Positions 1 through 10,667 of a stretch of DNA of 64,000 nucleotides are shown one piece after another. The translations under genes and the position numbers were made by a program. The first letter of the stretch is position 1, and every line of letters starts with the position of its first letter. The DNA lies in assembly GCA_020081605.1 (NCBI GenBank), contig JAHREC010000028.1, forward strand, positions 124,001 through 188,000, read 5' to 3'. This stretch comes from Albifimbria verrucaria. Taxonomy: Eukaryota > Ascomycota > Sordariomycetes > Hypocreales > Stachybotryaceae. The notes beneath the pieces were generated by a model. That model saw only the letters and a list, made by a program, of their open reading frames with translations. It was not told the DNA's origin and searched no databases.

Positions 1-1
1 T

Positions 2-169
2 CACAAAGCCTTCCAGTGTCGTAAGCCCCAGATGTGCGGAAGGTGTGCGAGAGAAGGGCACCACCACAGCACATGCGACGAACAGATCGTGAAGTGCGTG
101 CCCTGTGGAGGCCCGCATGAATCGTTCAGCAGGAATTGCCGGAAGCTCTTCCCCGCCCGCCATGACTAA
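2..169 (+). CDS. LINE ORF1 (Gag-like) C-terminus with zinc knuckles, partial
   Basis: Frame 2 is open from the window edge to a TAA at 167-169. It holds two CCHC-type knuckles: CGRCAREGHHHSTC matches CX2CX4HX4C exactly, and a following CVPCGGPHESFSRNC has CX2CX3HX6C spacing. In LINEs of this group such knuckles sit at the C-terminus of the nucleic-acid-binding ORF1 protein, which packages the element RNA. The stop overlaps the ORF2 start (ATG at 162), as is common for coupled LINE ORFs. The N-terminal part lies outside the window. Confidence 0.8.
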   Translation, partial: HKAFQCRKPQMCGRCAREGHHHSTCDEQIVKCVPCGGPHESFSRNCRKLFPARHD

Positions 170-1217
170 CTCACTCAGGATTGTACAACTCAACGTCAAA
201 AAGCAGGGAACGATACACGACAGTTTGATGAATGACGAGAACCTGCAAGATGCTGCGGTGATCATGATTCAAGAGCCGCAAGCAAGAAACATAGGTGGAC
301 GCCTCATAACGACACCCATGACGCACCATAAATGGACGAAAATGGCACCACAGACATGGAGCGAAGGGAGATGGGCGGTCCGAAGCATGCTATGGGTCAA
401 CAGAGATCTTGAAGCAGAACAAGTACAAACCGACTTGCCCGATCTGACAGCAGCCATCATTCGGCTAGACCAAAGAATTGTCCTGGTCGCCTCGGTCTAT
501 GTGGCGGGGCAAGATGAGGAAGCACTACAGGAGATGTGTAGTACTTTGCGCAGACTCATCCTTGACACAAGACTCCAAGCAGATCGACCAGTCGAGGTAG
601 TAATTGCCGGAGATTTTAATCGCCACGACCAATTGTGGAGTGGCGATGATGTTTCCCTGGATCGGCAGGGCGAAGCGGACCGCATCATCGACCTTATGAG
701 CGAGTTCGGCCTCAGGAGTCTCCTGCCTCGCGGTACCAAGACGTGGCAAGATAAAAACTACGAGACGACGATCGACCTCGTGTTAGCATCGGAGGAATTG
801 GCTGAAAACGTGATCAGGTGCGGCATTCACGAAACGGACCATGGATCGGATCACCGTACGATTGACACCATCTTTGACATTGCTGTCCCAACCCCACAAC
901 ATCAACCAAGAATGCTACTGAAGAACACGCCCTGGCACGAAGTTAACGAGAGGATCAAAGGCGCATTAAGCACCGTCCGCATAGTCGGAGATGTACAGAA
1001 AGACACGGATACGCTGACGTCTGTGGTGTCGGAGGCGGTGCACGCACTGACGCCGGTCTCAAAACCATCACCGTATGCTAAGCGATGGTGGACCTCCGAT
1101 CTCACTCAGCTGCGGAAAATACATACGTACTGGAGGAACCAGGCGAGAGCGTGCAGACGGTCAGGATCTCGAGACAGCGAGATGGAAGAGAAAGCCAAGG
1201 GTGCAGCGAAGCAATAC
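162..1217 (+). CDS. LINE ORF2 apurinic-type endonuclease domain, 3'-truncated
   Basis: The frame is open upstream of 162, but ATG 162 (MTNSLRIVQLNV) is the sensible start because LRIVQLNV is the first strand of the exonuclease-endonuclease-phosphatase fold. Visible endonuclease landmarks are IMIQEPQ (catalytic Glu), VVIAGDFNRH (Asp/Asn pair) and GSDHRTI (the terminal SDH motif). This domain nicks target DNA to start target-primed reverse transcription. After residue ~330 comes the linker region with the SPYAKRWWTSDL motif. True LINE sequence ends at 1217; the frame then runs ~110 nt into unrelated sequence to a stop at 1326-1328. No reverse transcriptase follows, so this copy cannot be active. 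Confidence 0.85.
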
Positions 1218-2499
1218 TGTCAACAAGTGTCTGGATATCTGCATCGGGCCAATCCCGTGGTAGCTGCCGATCTGGCCTTGTGTGGCTGTTCCAGTTACAT
1301 TGAATCTTGGCAAGCTCATGGTGCATGAATAAGTTGATGTCATGATAAATATCGGGATGTGGAATCTCTTGAAGAATCAGGCCGTCAAATTGGCCATGAA
1401 GGTCCTTGAAGCCTAATTGAATCGGGAGCTCGGGCCTGCTGGTGATAAGAAACTTCAGCCTGAGAGATGCAAAGTGTTTTGTTTGGGCAAGAAGGTGGAT
1501 CAGAAGCCTCACTTCCCCAAGATTGTCGCATTCATCAAGTGCATCAACAACCACAACCATAGGTTGTAGATATCCATCCCGGGGAGTTGTCCCACCGGGC
1601 CCGCAATCAGGTCCTCGAACTGTTTACTGATGGGCTTTGTAGAAATGGAGGGATCGGCCTTAGTCTTCTCTCGTACGTAGGGCGCCAATGATGGTATCTG
1701 GTGGATGATTTGTGCGACTATTGTAGGGAAGAAGAAAGTGACGCGGCCGCGGTCACCCTCACCCCGTTTGAAGAAGAAACTGGCGCCGAGCGTACCCAAG
1801 TCGGCAAACGTCCTGGCTGCCGTTCGAGATATAGTGGACTTGCCGGTGCCGGCCATGCCGTTGAGCCAGAAAATAGTCTTACTGTTAGGAGCAGCATGCC
1901 ATTCCGAGATCTTTTTCAGAATGTTGGCACGGGTGCCAGCAAGGCATGTCGAGTTGTCGGCGTCGGAATGAGCGTCGAAGCCTGCTCGCTCCATGGTTCG
2001 TAGCTTTTGGAGGACAAATTCTTGATGAAGTGTCCTCAGCACCGTCCTTCAACAGAGCTTTGTTAGAAATGCGATTGTTAGAGCTTCGGGTTAATCCGTA
2101 CGTCTGGTGAACCTGCAAGTCTGATGCTATAGCATTCCTATGGCGTTTCAGGCTGGTAAGTATGTCGGCGACGGCTTGCTTCTTTAGCGGCCACACTAGC
2201 CTCGCTCGCTTTGTGCCCTGCTCAAGCGTGGCGGCCAGAGTAGCCAGTTGTTTACGACAATCCTCGATAGTGTTACCAATGTTTTGAGAGGCGTCAATCT
2301 TGGCTCGATTCGGTCCATTGAGGAGTCGTTCGATATCCCGCAAGGTCGCCCCAAACCTGTCAGCCTCCCTAAGTATGTCTCGAACATCGCGCGGGGCAGA
2401 TTTGACGTTGGCGCAATATTCAGAGCATTGTATACCTATCTTTAGCAATAGGTCGACGACCGTAGCAACATTCACGGCAAATCCAAAAACCTCAGCCAT
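1218..2499 (-). pseudogene. NACHT NLR fragment (N-terminal domain + NACHT), truncated at the LINE
   Basis: Read leftward from ATG 2499 (MAEVFGFAVNVATVVD). The first ~130 residues are a helical fungal STAND N-terminal domain, clearly homologous to the start of the NACHT-WD40 gene at 36.8-41.1 kb (compare ...ERLLNGPNRAKI with ...GLLNGPHSARL). A NACHT domain follows, with P-loop WLNGMAGTGKS at about 1850-1880 and Walker B VVVVDALDEC near 1535. Joining the domains needs an intron around 2045-2095 and a one-base correction at a G4 run (1581-1584). The protein is cut in the NACHT/winged-helix region (IQTLVDS) exactly where LINE copy A ends, so the repeat domain is gone. It is a dead paralogue of the intact NLR, probably broken by rearrangement with the LINE. 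Confidence 0.8.
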
Positions 2500-2892
2500 G
2501 ACAGTGGTGCTGATGGGATGGAACCACTCGTCGGATAAGGCATATGTATCGGTTTCTATGTCGCCCATTTGGCTCTCTAAGATGCCGGGCAGTCGTTCAC
2601 GTGACAAGACAAAGCCGCATATCACGTGCATATATGAATTTGACTCATTAATCAAGATGAAATGGTACGACTTGTATGGCTACGCTTTTGTATTGGTGAA
2701 TATGTCGTGGGTCTAATTATGCGTATGCTGCGTTCGGTTCAGTAGGCTATTTGGGGGACATGCTGTGCACCCTTTCGATGTCCAGGACGATAACGGCTTC
2801 AATGGATCTAGGCTGACACTGGGTCGCCGCGGAGGCTAAGCCTCGAGGAAGGTAATAATGTCACGACGTCGTATATGAGGCGTTTTATCCAG

Positions 2893-3830
2893 CGCGCATA
2901 ATCGGAGACGCACAGAAAGACACGGATACGCCGATGTCAGTGGTGTCGGAGGCGGTGCATGCACTGACGCCCGTCTCGAAACCATCACCGTACGCTAAGA
3001 CATGGTGGTCCTCCGACCTCATGCAGCAGCGTAAAATATATGCGTACTGGAGGAACCAGGCGAGAGCGTGCAGACGGGCAAGATCTCGAGACAGCGAGAG
3101 GAAGAGAAAGCCAAGGGCGCAGCGAAGCAATACCATGACGCCATCCAACAACAAAAGAAGGCTCACTGGCAAGGTTTTCTCGCCGATAATGACAAAATCT
3201 GGAAAGCAGCCAAGTACGTGAAGTCGGGCGACACTTTGGCTGTTGGTAGGATACTACAGCGAAAGAGAGCCGACGGGTCACAGACATGCAACGCGGCAGA
3301 ACAGGCTCAAGAATTGCTGACCACGTTCTTCCTTTCTATCCCATCTAGCATCGAGGAGGAGGGCCTGAGACCTCGGCAAGGACCAGGTTTTTCAGCAGTC
3401 GATTGAGAAAGAAAAGCTACCATCACAGGGGCGGCAAGTCAAGATTATACCACTCAAGTAGCCAGGCGAAGCAGATTACACCATCGCAAGGGCGTGGCGG
3501 CCGATCTTGCTGCTGTCGACTCTAGGCAAAGCCCTCGAACCGGTGGTGGCAGAGAGGATATCCTGTGTAGCGGAGATGTATGGATTGCTGCCAGCGAACC
3601 AGTTCGGAGCCCAGAAACAACGACCAGCGATTAGCAGAGCAAGGGCTCGTGTTACTACAAGAACAGATATGCTACGCCTGGCAAGCAAAACGAGTAGTCA
3701 GTCTAATCAGCTTCAACGTCAAGGGACACACAATAGCGTCTTCAAAGATAGGTTGCTGCAAAAGACGAGGGCGAGAGGTATACTCGAAGAAATTGTCCGT
3801 TGGGTAGAAAAAGGAAACGGTGGCTGTCTT
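2893..3830 (+). mobile_element. LINE copy B, linker plus 5' part of reverse transcriptase, degenerate
   Basis: This second LINE piece starts at about 2895, inside the same linker seen in copy A (HALTPVSKPSPYAK is shared), and continues through KGAAKQYHDAIQQQKKAHW and WKAAKYVKSGD into the fingers of the reverse transcriptase (AWRPILLLSTLGKALEPVVAERIS, GLLPANQFGAQKQR). Several frame changes and stops are present, and it ends near 3830, before the catalytic YADD-type motif. Copies A and B overlap by about 240 bp of element sequence, so they are two insertions or a duplication, not one element split by the NLR fragment. Confidence 0.8.
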
Positions 3831-4093
3831 TGGTTAGCGATGAAGGTATCCATAAACACTTTCAAGTACAGGAAAAAATATAGCCTATAGTATTAGGAAT
3901 GTTATCTTCTTTGGCACAGTGGTCCTTTAAGATCCCCAACCTAAATCATAGAGCCATTTTGGAGCATAAATACATTATTCAGGGTTTGGTGGCCTGTAAA
4001 GCCTCCGTCGACATTCCCAAGATACATCCATTGACCAACTTATTACGCACTTGCGGCTCCTTAGGTATAAGGCCAATCTCGGGGACACCGGTT

Positions 4094-6008
4094 TCACCAA
4101 TTCTTACGGAATACCCAACGGGTGGGCATTTTTATAGCTTTCTCTAGTTCGGCGTTCGAGTATGTTGACGTGTTTGGCCCCAAGTCCCGTTGAAGGCTTT
4201 GCGCCAGGTCCATCGCCTGCCTCACGTTTCCAGCACCTCGTCTTTTCCACCGAAGCAGTTTGCTGTTGACCTGTGCGTCGGTCCATAAGAGTAGGCAGAT
4301 TATAATCCAAACTGTTTCAAGAGAAAGTCCAACCAAAATAAATAGACTAGAGAAGCCCCAACTATAATCTCGGTCGCTGATACAAATAACGGCGTCCCTA
4401 TTAAACCAATCGTATCTGATGGGTTCATTATTATAGCAGACGCAGCTTCCCATAGCCGTGAAAAACTGATTGTGAGCGCCACAATTTAGACCAATATCGA
4501 GGAATGGTGCATCAAGTTTATATACTTCGTCTTTATACTTCAAGGTTGAATTATAGGGGACAATACCAGGACCGGGATTTATTGAAGCATCAACCTTGAA
4601 TACCGGGATATCTTCTGGTATATGTGTTTCAATCGGGTCAATAAAGAATGTCTCAAACACCGAGGACTTAGGTGAGGAAGAAAAACTTGCGCGATATGTC
4701 TGCTGAACGATAGATCCACTCAAGGTCGTATAATACCAACTGGCTCTGAAACCGGTATCATTTAACTTATTTTGGATCATTGTCCGCGCGTTGGCATCTG
4801 AAGTCTGGTTAATGGATAATCACCGAGGGACATATTTTGTGCTTACTTACACTTCCAGACCTCCCTAAACTCAGAATCAACTGGAAGATCAGAGATGAAC
4901 AGTTGAAAATACACAATATCAAAGATGCCACCCTCATAGAGCTCTAGCATGTTATCTCTCAGGTCCTCATCGGAGGCCAGGTGCATGGTCCTATTGTATA
5001 CCGTCCTGAAATTAGGTCCTGGGATGAGCAGCTCATCTTGCTCCAATCCCAATCGCCGTCCATCCAGAACCCAGCATAAAGACAAATCTTCCGTTGCTAG
5101 ATTCCTTAATGAATTGTCAGGCATGGTATACATACCACTGCTAGTCATAAGGTAGCCAGTAGCAGCGCTCCATATCGTTGCGAATAGGACGGTGTGTAAA
5201 ATAGCAAGCGTAAGCCCAACAACAGTTAAAATTATCCTCACTTGGCGTATTTGAAATACCAGCTTATATAAGGATGGGAATGAGAGCAAAGAGACGGCGT
5301 TGAATGTAAGATCCACAAAGCATTCATAGGATACAGCCGAATGCTCCAGCATCCAGACGAGGCTATCCGAGATAATGTATTGGTGAAGGATCCAGCCGTG
5401 TAATAATCGACCCCTTGGCCAATTACAATATCCCAGGCAAGATCTATGAACTTTGCCATTCCAAATTTGTAGTTTCCATACCAAATATCTATAGTGAACA
5501 TACGCTCTAAGCTCGACGCATTGTCAATGCTGCATGTAAAACTGGGCGAATCTTCATGTAGAGCTTCGTAGAATAGGATGAAATAGACGACACCCACAAT
5601 TGGTCCGATCATTAAGGGGATGAAGATACCAAATCTGATGAGATGCCATTTCAGAGTCCTGTAGGATAGAGGTCGAGGTGGCAGATGCTCATGTCGAGCA
5701 TCAGCTGCATTGGCGGTGGGATGGGTGAACGACTCATTTTCGGGATGCAGTAGGGTTGCGAAAGCTCTCTCGAAAGGTTCCTCGTCGGGAAGCTTTTCTA
5801 TTCCCAGGTTGCGAAAGGGCGACTCAACAATTCGTACCTCATTTCTTCCCACATACCAAATGCAGCAGTGAGATATCTCTTTAGGTTCTGCATTTTGTCT
5901 TGATGGTGGGTCAGTACCAATGAGGCAATTTGATGAACGAAGGAGATATTTAGTGTAGCGCCCCTTATATAATTTGTGGCAGCCTAAAAATGGCCCCCAA
6001 CAGTCCAA
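4094..6008 (-). CDS. Multipass membrane protein of a Pezizomycotina family, frameshifted
   Basis: Three minus-strand pieces make one protein of the fungal multipass family whose members carry an ...FTIDIWYGN..FG.AK.(I/V)D.AWD motif and end with a YSWGFS transmembrane segment and a QRDLG...YSNAELE tail; all are visible. The function of the family is unknown. Hydrophobic helices lie near 5550-5610, 5165-5230 and 4290-4350. The middle and last pieces join through a canonical intron (GTAAGT at 4850, CAG ending at 4798). The first and middle pieces need one extra base in a C4 run at 5411-5414, where the protein is otherwise collinear. The 5' end is uncertain: no ATG lies upstream of the first helix in this frame, so a first exon may be missing. 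Confidence 0.65.
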
Positions 6009-7822
6009 GTGGCAACGTTAATCGGCGCTATCCCTTCCAAGGTTGGTGAGCGTTCTTCCGTGGCTTTTTCCATTATTAGCATACATCCTGCTGTTCTTGG
6101 GTTTTGCGCTCTTGTCCAGAGCAGTTTCGCCACTTACAATATGCCGAGGTTTTTGGTCCTGCCTTTTGTATTTCTTAGTGAACATCATGCTAGGGTTCGT
6201 TGAATTTATGGATAAGCTTGGTGTCCTCTATGCCTACAGCGCATATTCGCTTGGACAATTGCAAGAGTTTTGCAAACGCCAGGAGAGGAGGGTGTTTCAC
6301 TTGAGCCGTCTATCATAGATCAGCACCTAAATCAGACGATTCGCCACATCAAGGTTTCAGTTATTGCCCGATTTCCAAAAAAAAATAAAACGTAAAAATA
6401 AAAATACTCGGGACCATTATACAAGGCAATTAGCAAGCATGGAGTATGATGATCACGATAACTGTTGAGAGAACGAGGTTTCATGCCACGATTCTTAGCA
6501 ATTTCTGAGACTCATGGGTAACCAACCTTGAATCAATATCTAAGTTGGCTGCTTTTTTCATTTCGTGGTAGCAGCGTGGACAATAGTTCTTAAAAGCCAA
6601 ATGGTCGTATTAGTTCATGAACACGATCCGTAGAATTCTTAAAATGGTGATATCTTTACTATCCCACTGACTCTGCGAGACTGAATATTTCGGGTTGCAA
6701 GTACAGGGCTTTTATTCAGTAGGCGTCTCTGTTCAAGATAAGACTGGTGTCTTTGTTGGGGCTATCTCTGATGTATGAATCGTTGATATACTGATTATGA
6801 TATGGCCAAGACGGCTGGCCATTATGTATAAGATCCTGTTCATATATCTATCTAGTTATTCCTCTATTCACATGTCGATCCACTGAGTGGCCCTGACGGG
6901 TGTTTTCAGTCGGACCGCTAGCGTGGTCTACTAATCCGACCATCTACCGATATGCATGCGCCACTGGACAGCAGTATGTCTTGTAATCTCACTCGGTCAA
7001 TATGAGGCCCTTCATCCGTTTCGATCTTTACCACCCGATCAGCGGCGAGAGCGACACTAGCAAAAGAAACAGGCGGTATCCGGACCTGGATTCGGAACTG
7101 CAACCTGTATTTTGGAAAGACTTTCAAGACAAAACAGCAGTAACATCGTTGTGCTAAACCCAGCAATGTCACCCTTTTGGCACCGAGTTTTGTCATTCGG
7201 GTTACTGTGAAAAGCATCTTAATTGTGGATTTGGCGGTTGTGGCTATTTGGGGTTTTCTCATGACCCAGTGTACTAATCAAAAGATTGTGAGACAGGTAC
7301 GTCCCCGAACTTTGCTGCAATTATGGCGTTACAATCACTCCACAAAATGCGTTGTCATACTTACCAATAATGTTGACGTTGGAGACAGTAATCGTTGGAA
7401 AAACCGAGGAGATCATTCAGGGGCAGATATGCCAATGACATTATCACTCGAGTGCCAGCAGGTCATGAGGGTGCTAATCTAGTATCGTGTGAGTCAGTCT
7501 CGGCTCCTGCTGGTGAAGCAATCGCCACTGCTTATCATTGTGATAAATGTGATATATGTCCTCAAATGATTGCTAATCAGGTATTGGAGTAGTAGCTGGA
7601 CTGTTTGGGTTAAATGATTGTGTTCATGGACAAGTCAGTCCATATTAATAAACCTCGTCACGGTAATGAAACATGTCTTTTGGCTCATTCAACTACTTGT
7701 ACACTTCCAAACATTCTGGTGACTATTGATTAACATCATAGACAGACAGGTGATATCTAAATAGGAAGGAAATAACCAAAAACAGAGGCCGTTAAATAGG
7801 ATGACGTCTCACCAGAGCTCCA
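6009..7822. other. Intergenic stretch, no gene supported
   Basis: Only short overlapping frames occur here (for example 6043-6318 plus, hydrophobic, and 6918-7262 minus). None has a recognisable domain, a convincing start context or a paralogue in the window. An A-run and AT-rich patch lies at about 6380-6410. I see no repeat or RNA gene. Confidence 0.5.
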
Positions 7823-9701
7823 TCAAGCTGGCGTGTTTCTATCTTGTCGTTCTTCTATCGCACTCAACTCTATCGGTATAGAACGACTGTCTAGCTCACT
7901 TGTTTGCCCTCTTGACTGGCTCTGCAACTCAAATCTTTTCAGGGGTTCGGTCGTCGTCGTCATAGGTGGCCCCATACCTGGCTGACTCTTTTTTGCTTCC
8001 TCCGACAAAACCAGATCACTATGCCAAGTATCGCTGTAGCGGCCACGCCGCCAATAACTCCTCCGACGATAGCTCCAATAGGTGTTTTGCCAGAACCAGA
8101 GATGTTCCCATCATTTTTGTTCTCTTCACCACCTGCGTTTGTTTTATTCTTGTCACCATCGTTGCCTTCGTTCTCCGTTGTATTGTTGGCACCGCCCCTT
8201 CTCAAGTTCCTCTGAGACAAATAGCTGACGAACACTCGAGGATGACCATTTTATCGTATCCATTCCGCTGGTCAGAGTTTGATTTTGTTAGTCGATAACA
8301 AGAAAATAACAAGAAAAATTAATGGCACTCACCCTTCCTTGTACCATGATCGAATCTTCTCGTTTGGCTCATACCTCTTGGCCGAAGCATCATATTCGTC
8401 TTTCCACTCCATGCCAGTCATGTCGAATATACCAACGCCTTGCGGGAATGAGTCCTTGTTGTACCATCCACTAACACCGCCCCAGCTAAGCAGTTGACGT
8501 TTCCCTATGACCGTGCAAACGTGTTCAGCCCGAGGTGTCGAGTTAAGGCCAGTGACTCTGGTCCATCTGAATCCAGGAAGGCTTAAAACATATAAATCAC
8601 TATAGTCTGTATTCAGATCCCAGTTAGAGCCGCCGTACACAAAGCTTTTGGGCAGTTAGTCTAAACGTCTTGATGCGGTATGATGTGTGTGGTTTTCACG
8701 AACATGTCAAATGTATTATTAGTACCGACTACACCAGCTGCACAGTGATAAAGTCGATCTGATGGTGCCTCTCCGCTCGTGGCTTGTGAATGCCAATCTC
8801 TTGTGACTGGATCAAAGAAGTGCAGATTCTGAAAGTCGACGTATTCTGAATCCTGCTGTTTGAAACGAGTGATGCCACCAAGCAGAATGATAAGCCCATT
8901 AGGGCCGAAGTTCGGCACGAAGGTTGCGGTGGCTCCATGTAGAGTACCATCGGGAGTGAATGGTCCACTAGGCTCCCGAGTCCACTCACCGGTAGTAAAA
9001 TTAAAAGCAGCATAACCAGCAACATTTCCCTGGGTTCAAGAGATGTGTATTTGCTCGAAAACCCACCGATAACGAACCCTCCAGTGGGCGTGCTTACGTA
9101 GGCTCCACTCTCGACGCGCTCCGTTTCCTGTAGAGTCGCAGAATCAAACCCAGGTCGATTCTCCAACTTCCATGTTCCACCTCCGTTTCCATCAGGCTCG
9201 AAGTGCCACAGAACGGGTGTATTAATAGGAAGCATCCAGCTTGTATGGCCTCCCCAGATATAAAATATTTTAGATGAATCATCGGTAAATATGGCCTGCT
9301 TAACCATAGGAGCATTTCTTTCGGCCTGGTAATCACTCGAATTTTCACGTTATCGACGGCCCACGAGCTAGATATGTCGATCGAAAGGGTCGAGTTTACT
9401 GTTCCAAAGCATCATATAAGCTGGGTGAAGACATGGCAGACGGACACAAAGTACCACTCACCAGGGTTATTATATCGCCAGCCGTTGTATCCTTCTTGAG
9501 CAAGCTCGCCACCATCGAAATAGATATAATCGCCAATCACGCTGGCTGCGACACGATATGAGCATTTCTTTCATGAGTGGAGATATCGCGGTATTCCCAC
9601 CTCTCGAGCCTCCACGGCGAATAAAGGTTTTGCCGAAGGCGCTTCATCTTGGCCAAATACAATGTAAGCACCCAGGAGAGCAAAAATAATGCCCGAGGCA
9701 T
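7823..9701 (-). CDS. Kelch-repeat single-pass membrane protein, frameshifted
   Basis: ATG 9701 begins a hydrophobic signal sequence (MPRALFLLSWVLTLYLA). The ectodomain shows kelch blades: IFYIWGGHTSW, GGFVIGGFSS, GLIILLGGITR, FVYGGSNW and QLLSWGGVSGW. Asn-rich low-complexity sequence, a Gly-rich transmembrane helix (AIVGGVIGGVAATAILG) and a basic cytoplasmic tail ending at 7823 follow. Introns are clear: GTGAGT at about 9464; GTTCGT 8703 to 8645, which restores DIFVYGG; GTGAGT near 8310 to about 8240. Fungal homologues have this signal peptide-kelch-TM layout; their role is not established, though wall or surface functions are usually suggested. The frame breaks at about five one-base sites (9650s, 9318, 9032-9034, 8205-8208, 7989-7994). 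The first ~150 nt after the signal peptide also carry a stop, so the N-terminus is the least certain part. Confidence 0.75.
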
Positions 9702-10493
9702 TGCGCTGATTTAATCACTGCTAAGGAGCGCCCTTAATCACAGTATCAATATGATTGTGAATTCTTCTCGTCAGTTTCTGTGACACGCGGCACAGTATCG
9801 CAGGTACGGACGGGCCAGGACAAACAAATGTGTTGGTGGACAAAGGAATCAGCGCAAGCCAAGGAAAAGGCTGGGGATGGCTAGCCTTAAGCCAGCTGGG
9901 GCGATAGCCTTTGTATATCCTCGATACTAGTGACATTGTTATTTGTCATTGGCCAAGGTTACAATACACGTAGTGGCATGGGTAGCATCGGAGGAGTCAG
10001 CTTTTTGTCCCTTTGCGTCCTAGCGTGGGCGGCTATGCGTAGGCAGAACCGCTGCAGGTTCCCTGATATAGATATTGCTGGAATCTAAACTTGGCCTAGT
10101 CCTGAGTAGGATGAAAGCTTCCTAATGTCCTCCCAAAACCAAGTGCTACCGGCCGATATTGCATTCTACCGTATGATCAAGGCTATAATAAGCGTTCATA
10201 TCCGTGCATGTCTCTTAGCCCCCAATCTCGCATTCTGGCTTCAGACCTTGGCAGCCTAGTCGCACAACGCCCATTATGCATAACGAAGATATGCTTTTAC
10301 GTATCCTTTACTGAAAGGTGACCGATGCCTTGCCATTGGCCCCAACAAGCTTGTCATAAGTAGTACCTTACCAAGATATATTACTTTACGTATACGTTGT
10401 ATCTCAACATATGACGTATTCCAGTCAAGTACTGTGATGTTTATTAGCGGGGTTTCCATAAGCAAAGTCACATTTCTTGGCGGGACTTTGGAA

Positions 10494-10500
10494 TATATAA
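10494..10500 (+). promoter_or_regulatory. TATA box upstream of the S41 peptidase gene
   Basis: A TATATAA sits about 170 bp upstream of the chosen ATG at 10668 and is followed by a pyrimidine-rich stretch (10500-10660) typical of fungal core promoters. Confidence 0.45.
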
Positions 10501-10667
10501 ATAACCCTTCAATCCGACCCTGCATTTCTTCCAGCACTACTGCCCATATACAATTTACAAATCATTGGTCAATAATTGCGCGATTGCTCACTCTTTCAAA
10601 GCCTCAAAGAAGGAGGCATCTCTTGTCATCTCCAATCTGCCCCGCTCCGCTCCTCACGTCAATCACC

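Larger units (their letters stand above)
1..1217 (+). mobile_element. LINE copy A (Tad/I-like), ORF1 end and ORF2 endonuclease
   Basis: The left edge of the window carries the end of a LINE ORF1 followed by the start of ORF2. The element stops abruptly at about 1217 in the linker between endonuclease and reverse transcriptase. The same linker reappears at 2895-3130 and shares the sequence up to GCGAAGCAATAC, after which the two copies diverge; this fixes the break. LINE insertions are usually truncated at the 5' end, so loss of the 3' part here points to a later deletion or rearrangement. The order of parts (zinc-knuckle ORF1, then APE endonuclease) fits the fungal Tad/I group. The element also continues off the left edge. 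Confidence 0.85.

Noticed and set aside
4798..4850. Frameshift between the second and third parts of the 4-6 kb membrane gene
   Set aside because: GTAAGT, a branch site and CAG in the right phase make an ordinary intron a better explanation.
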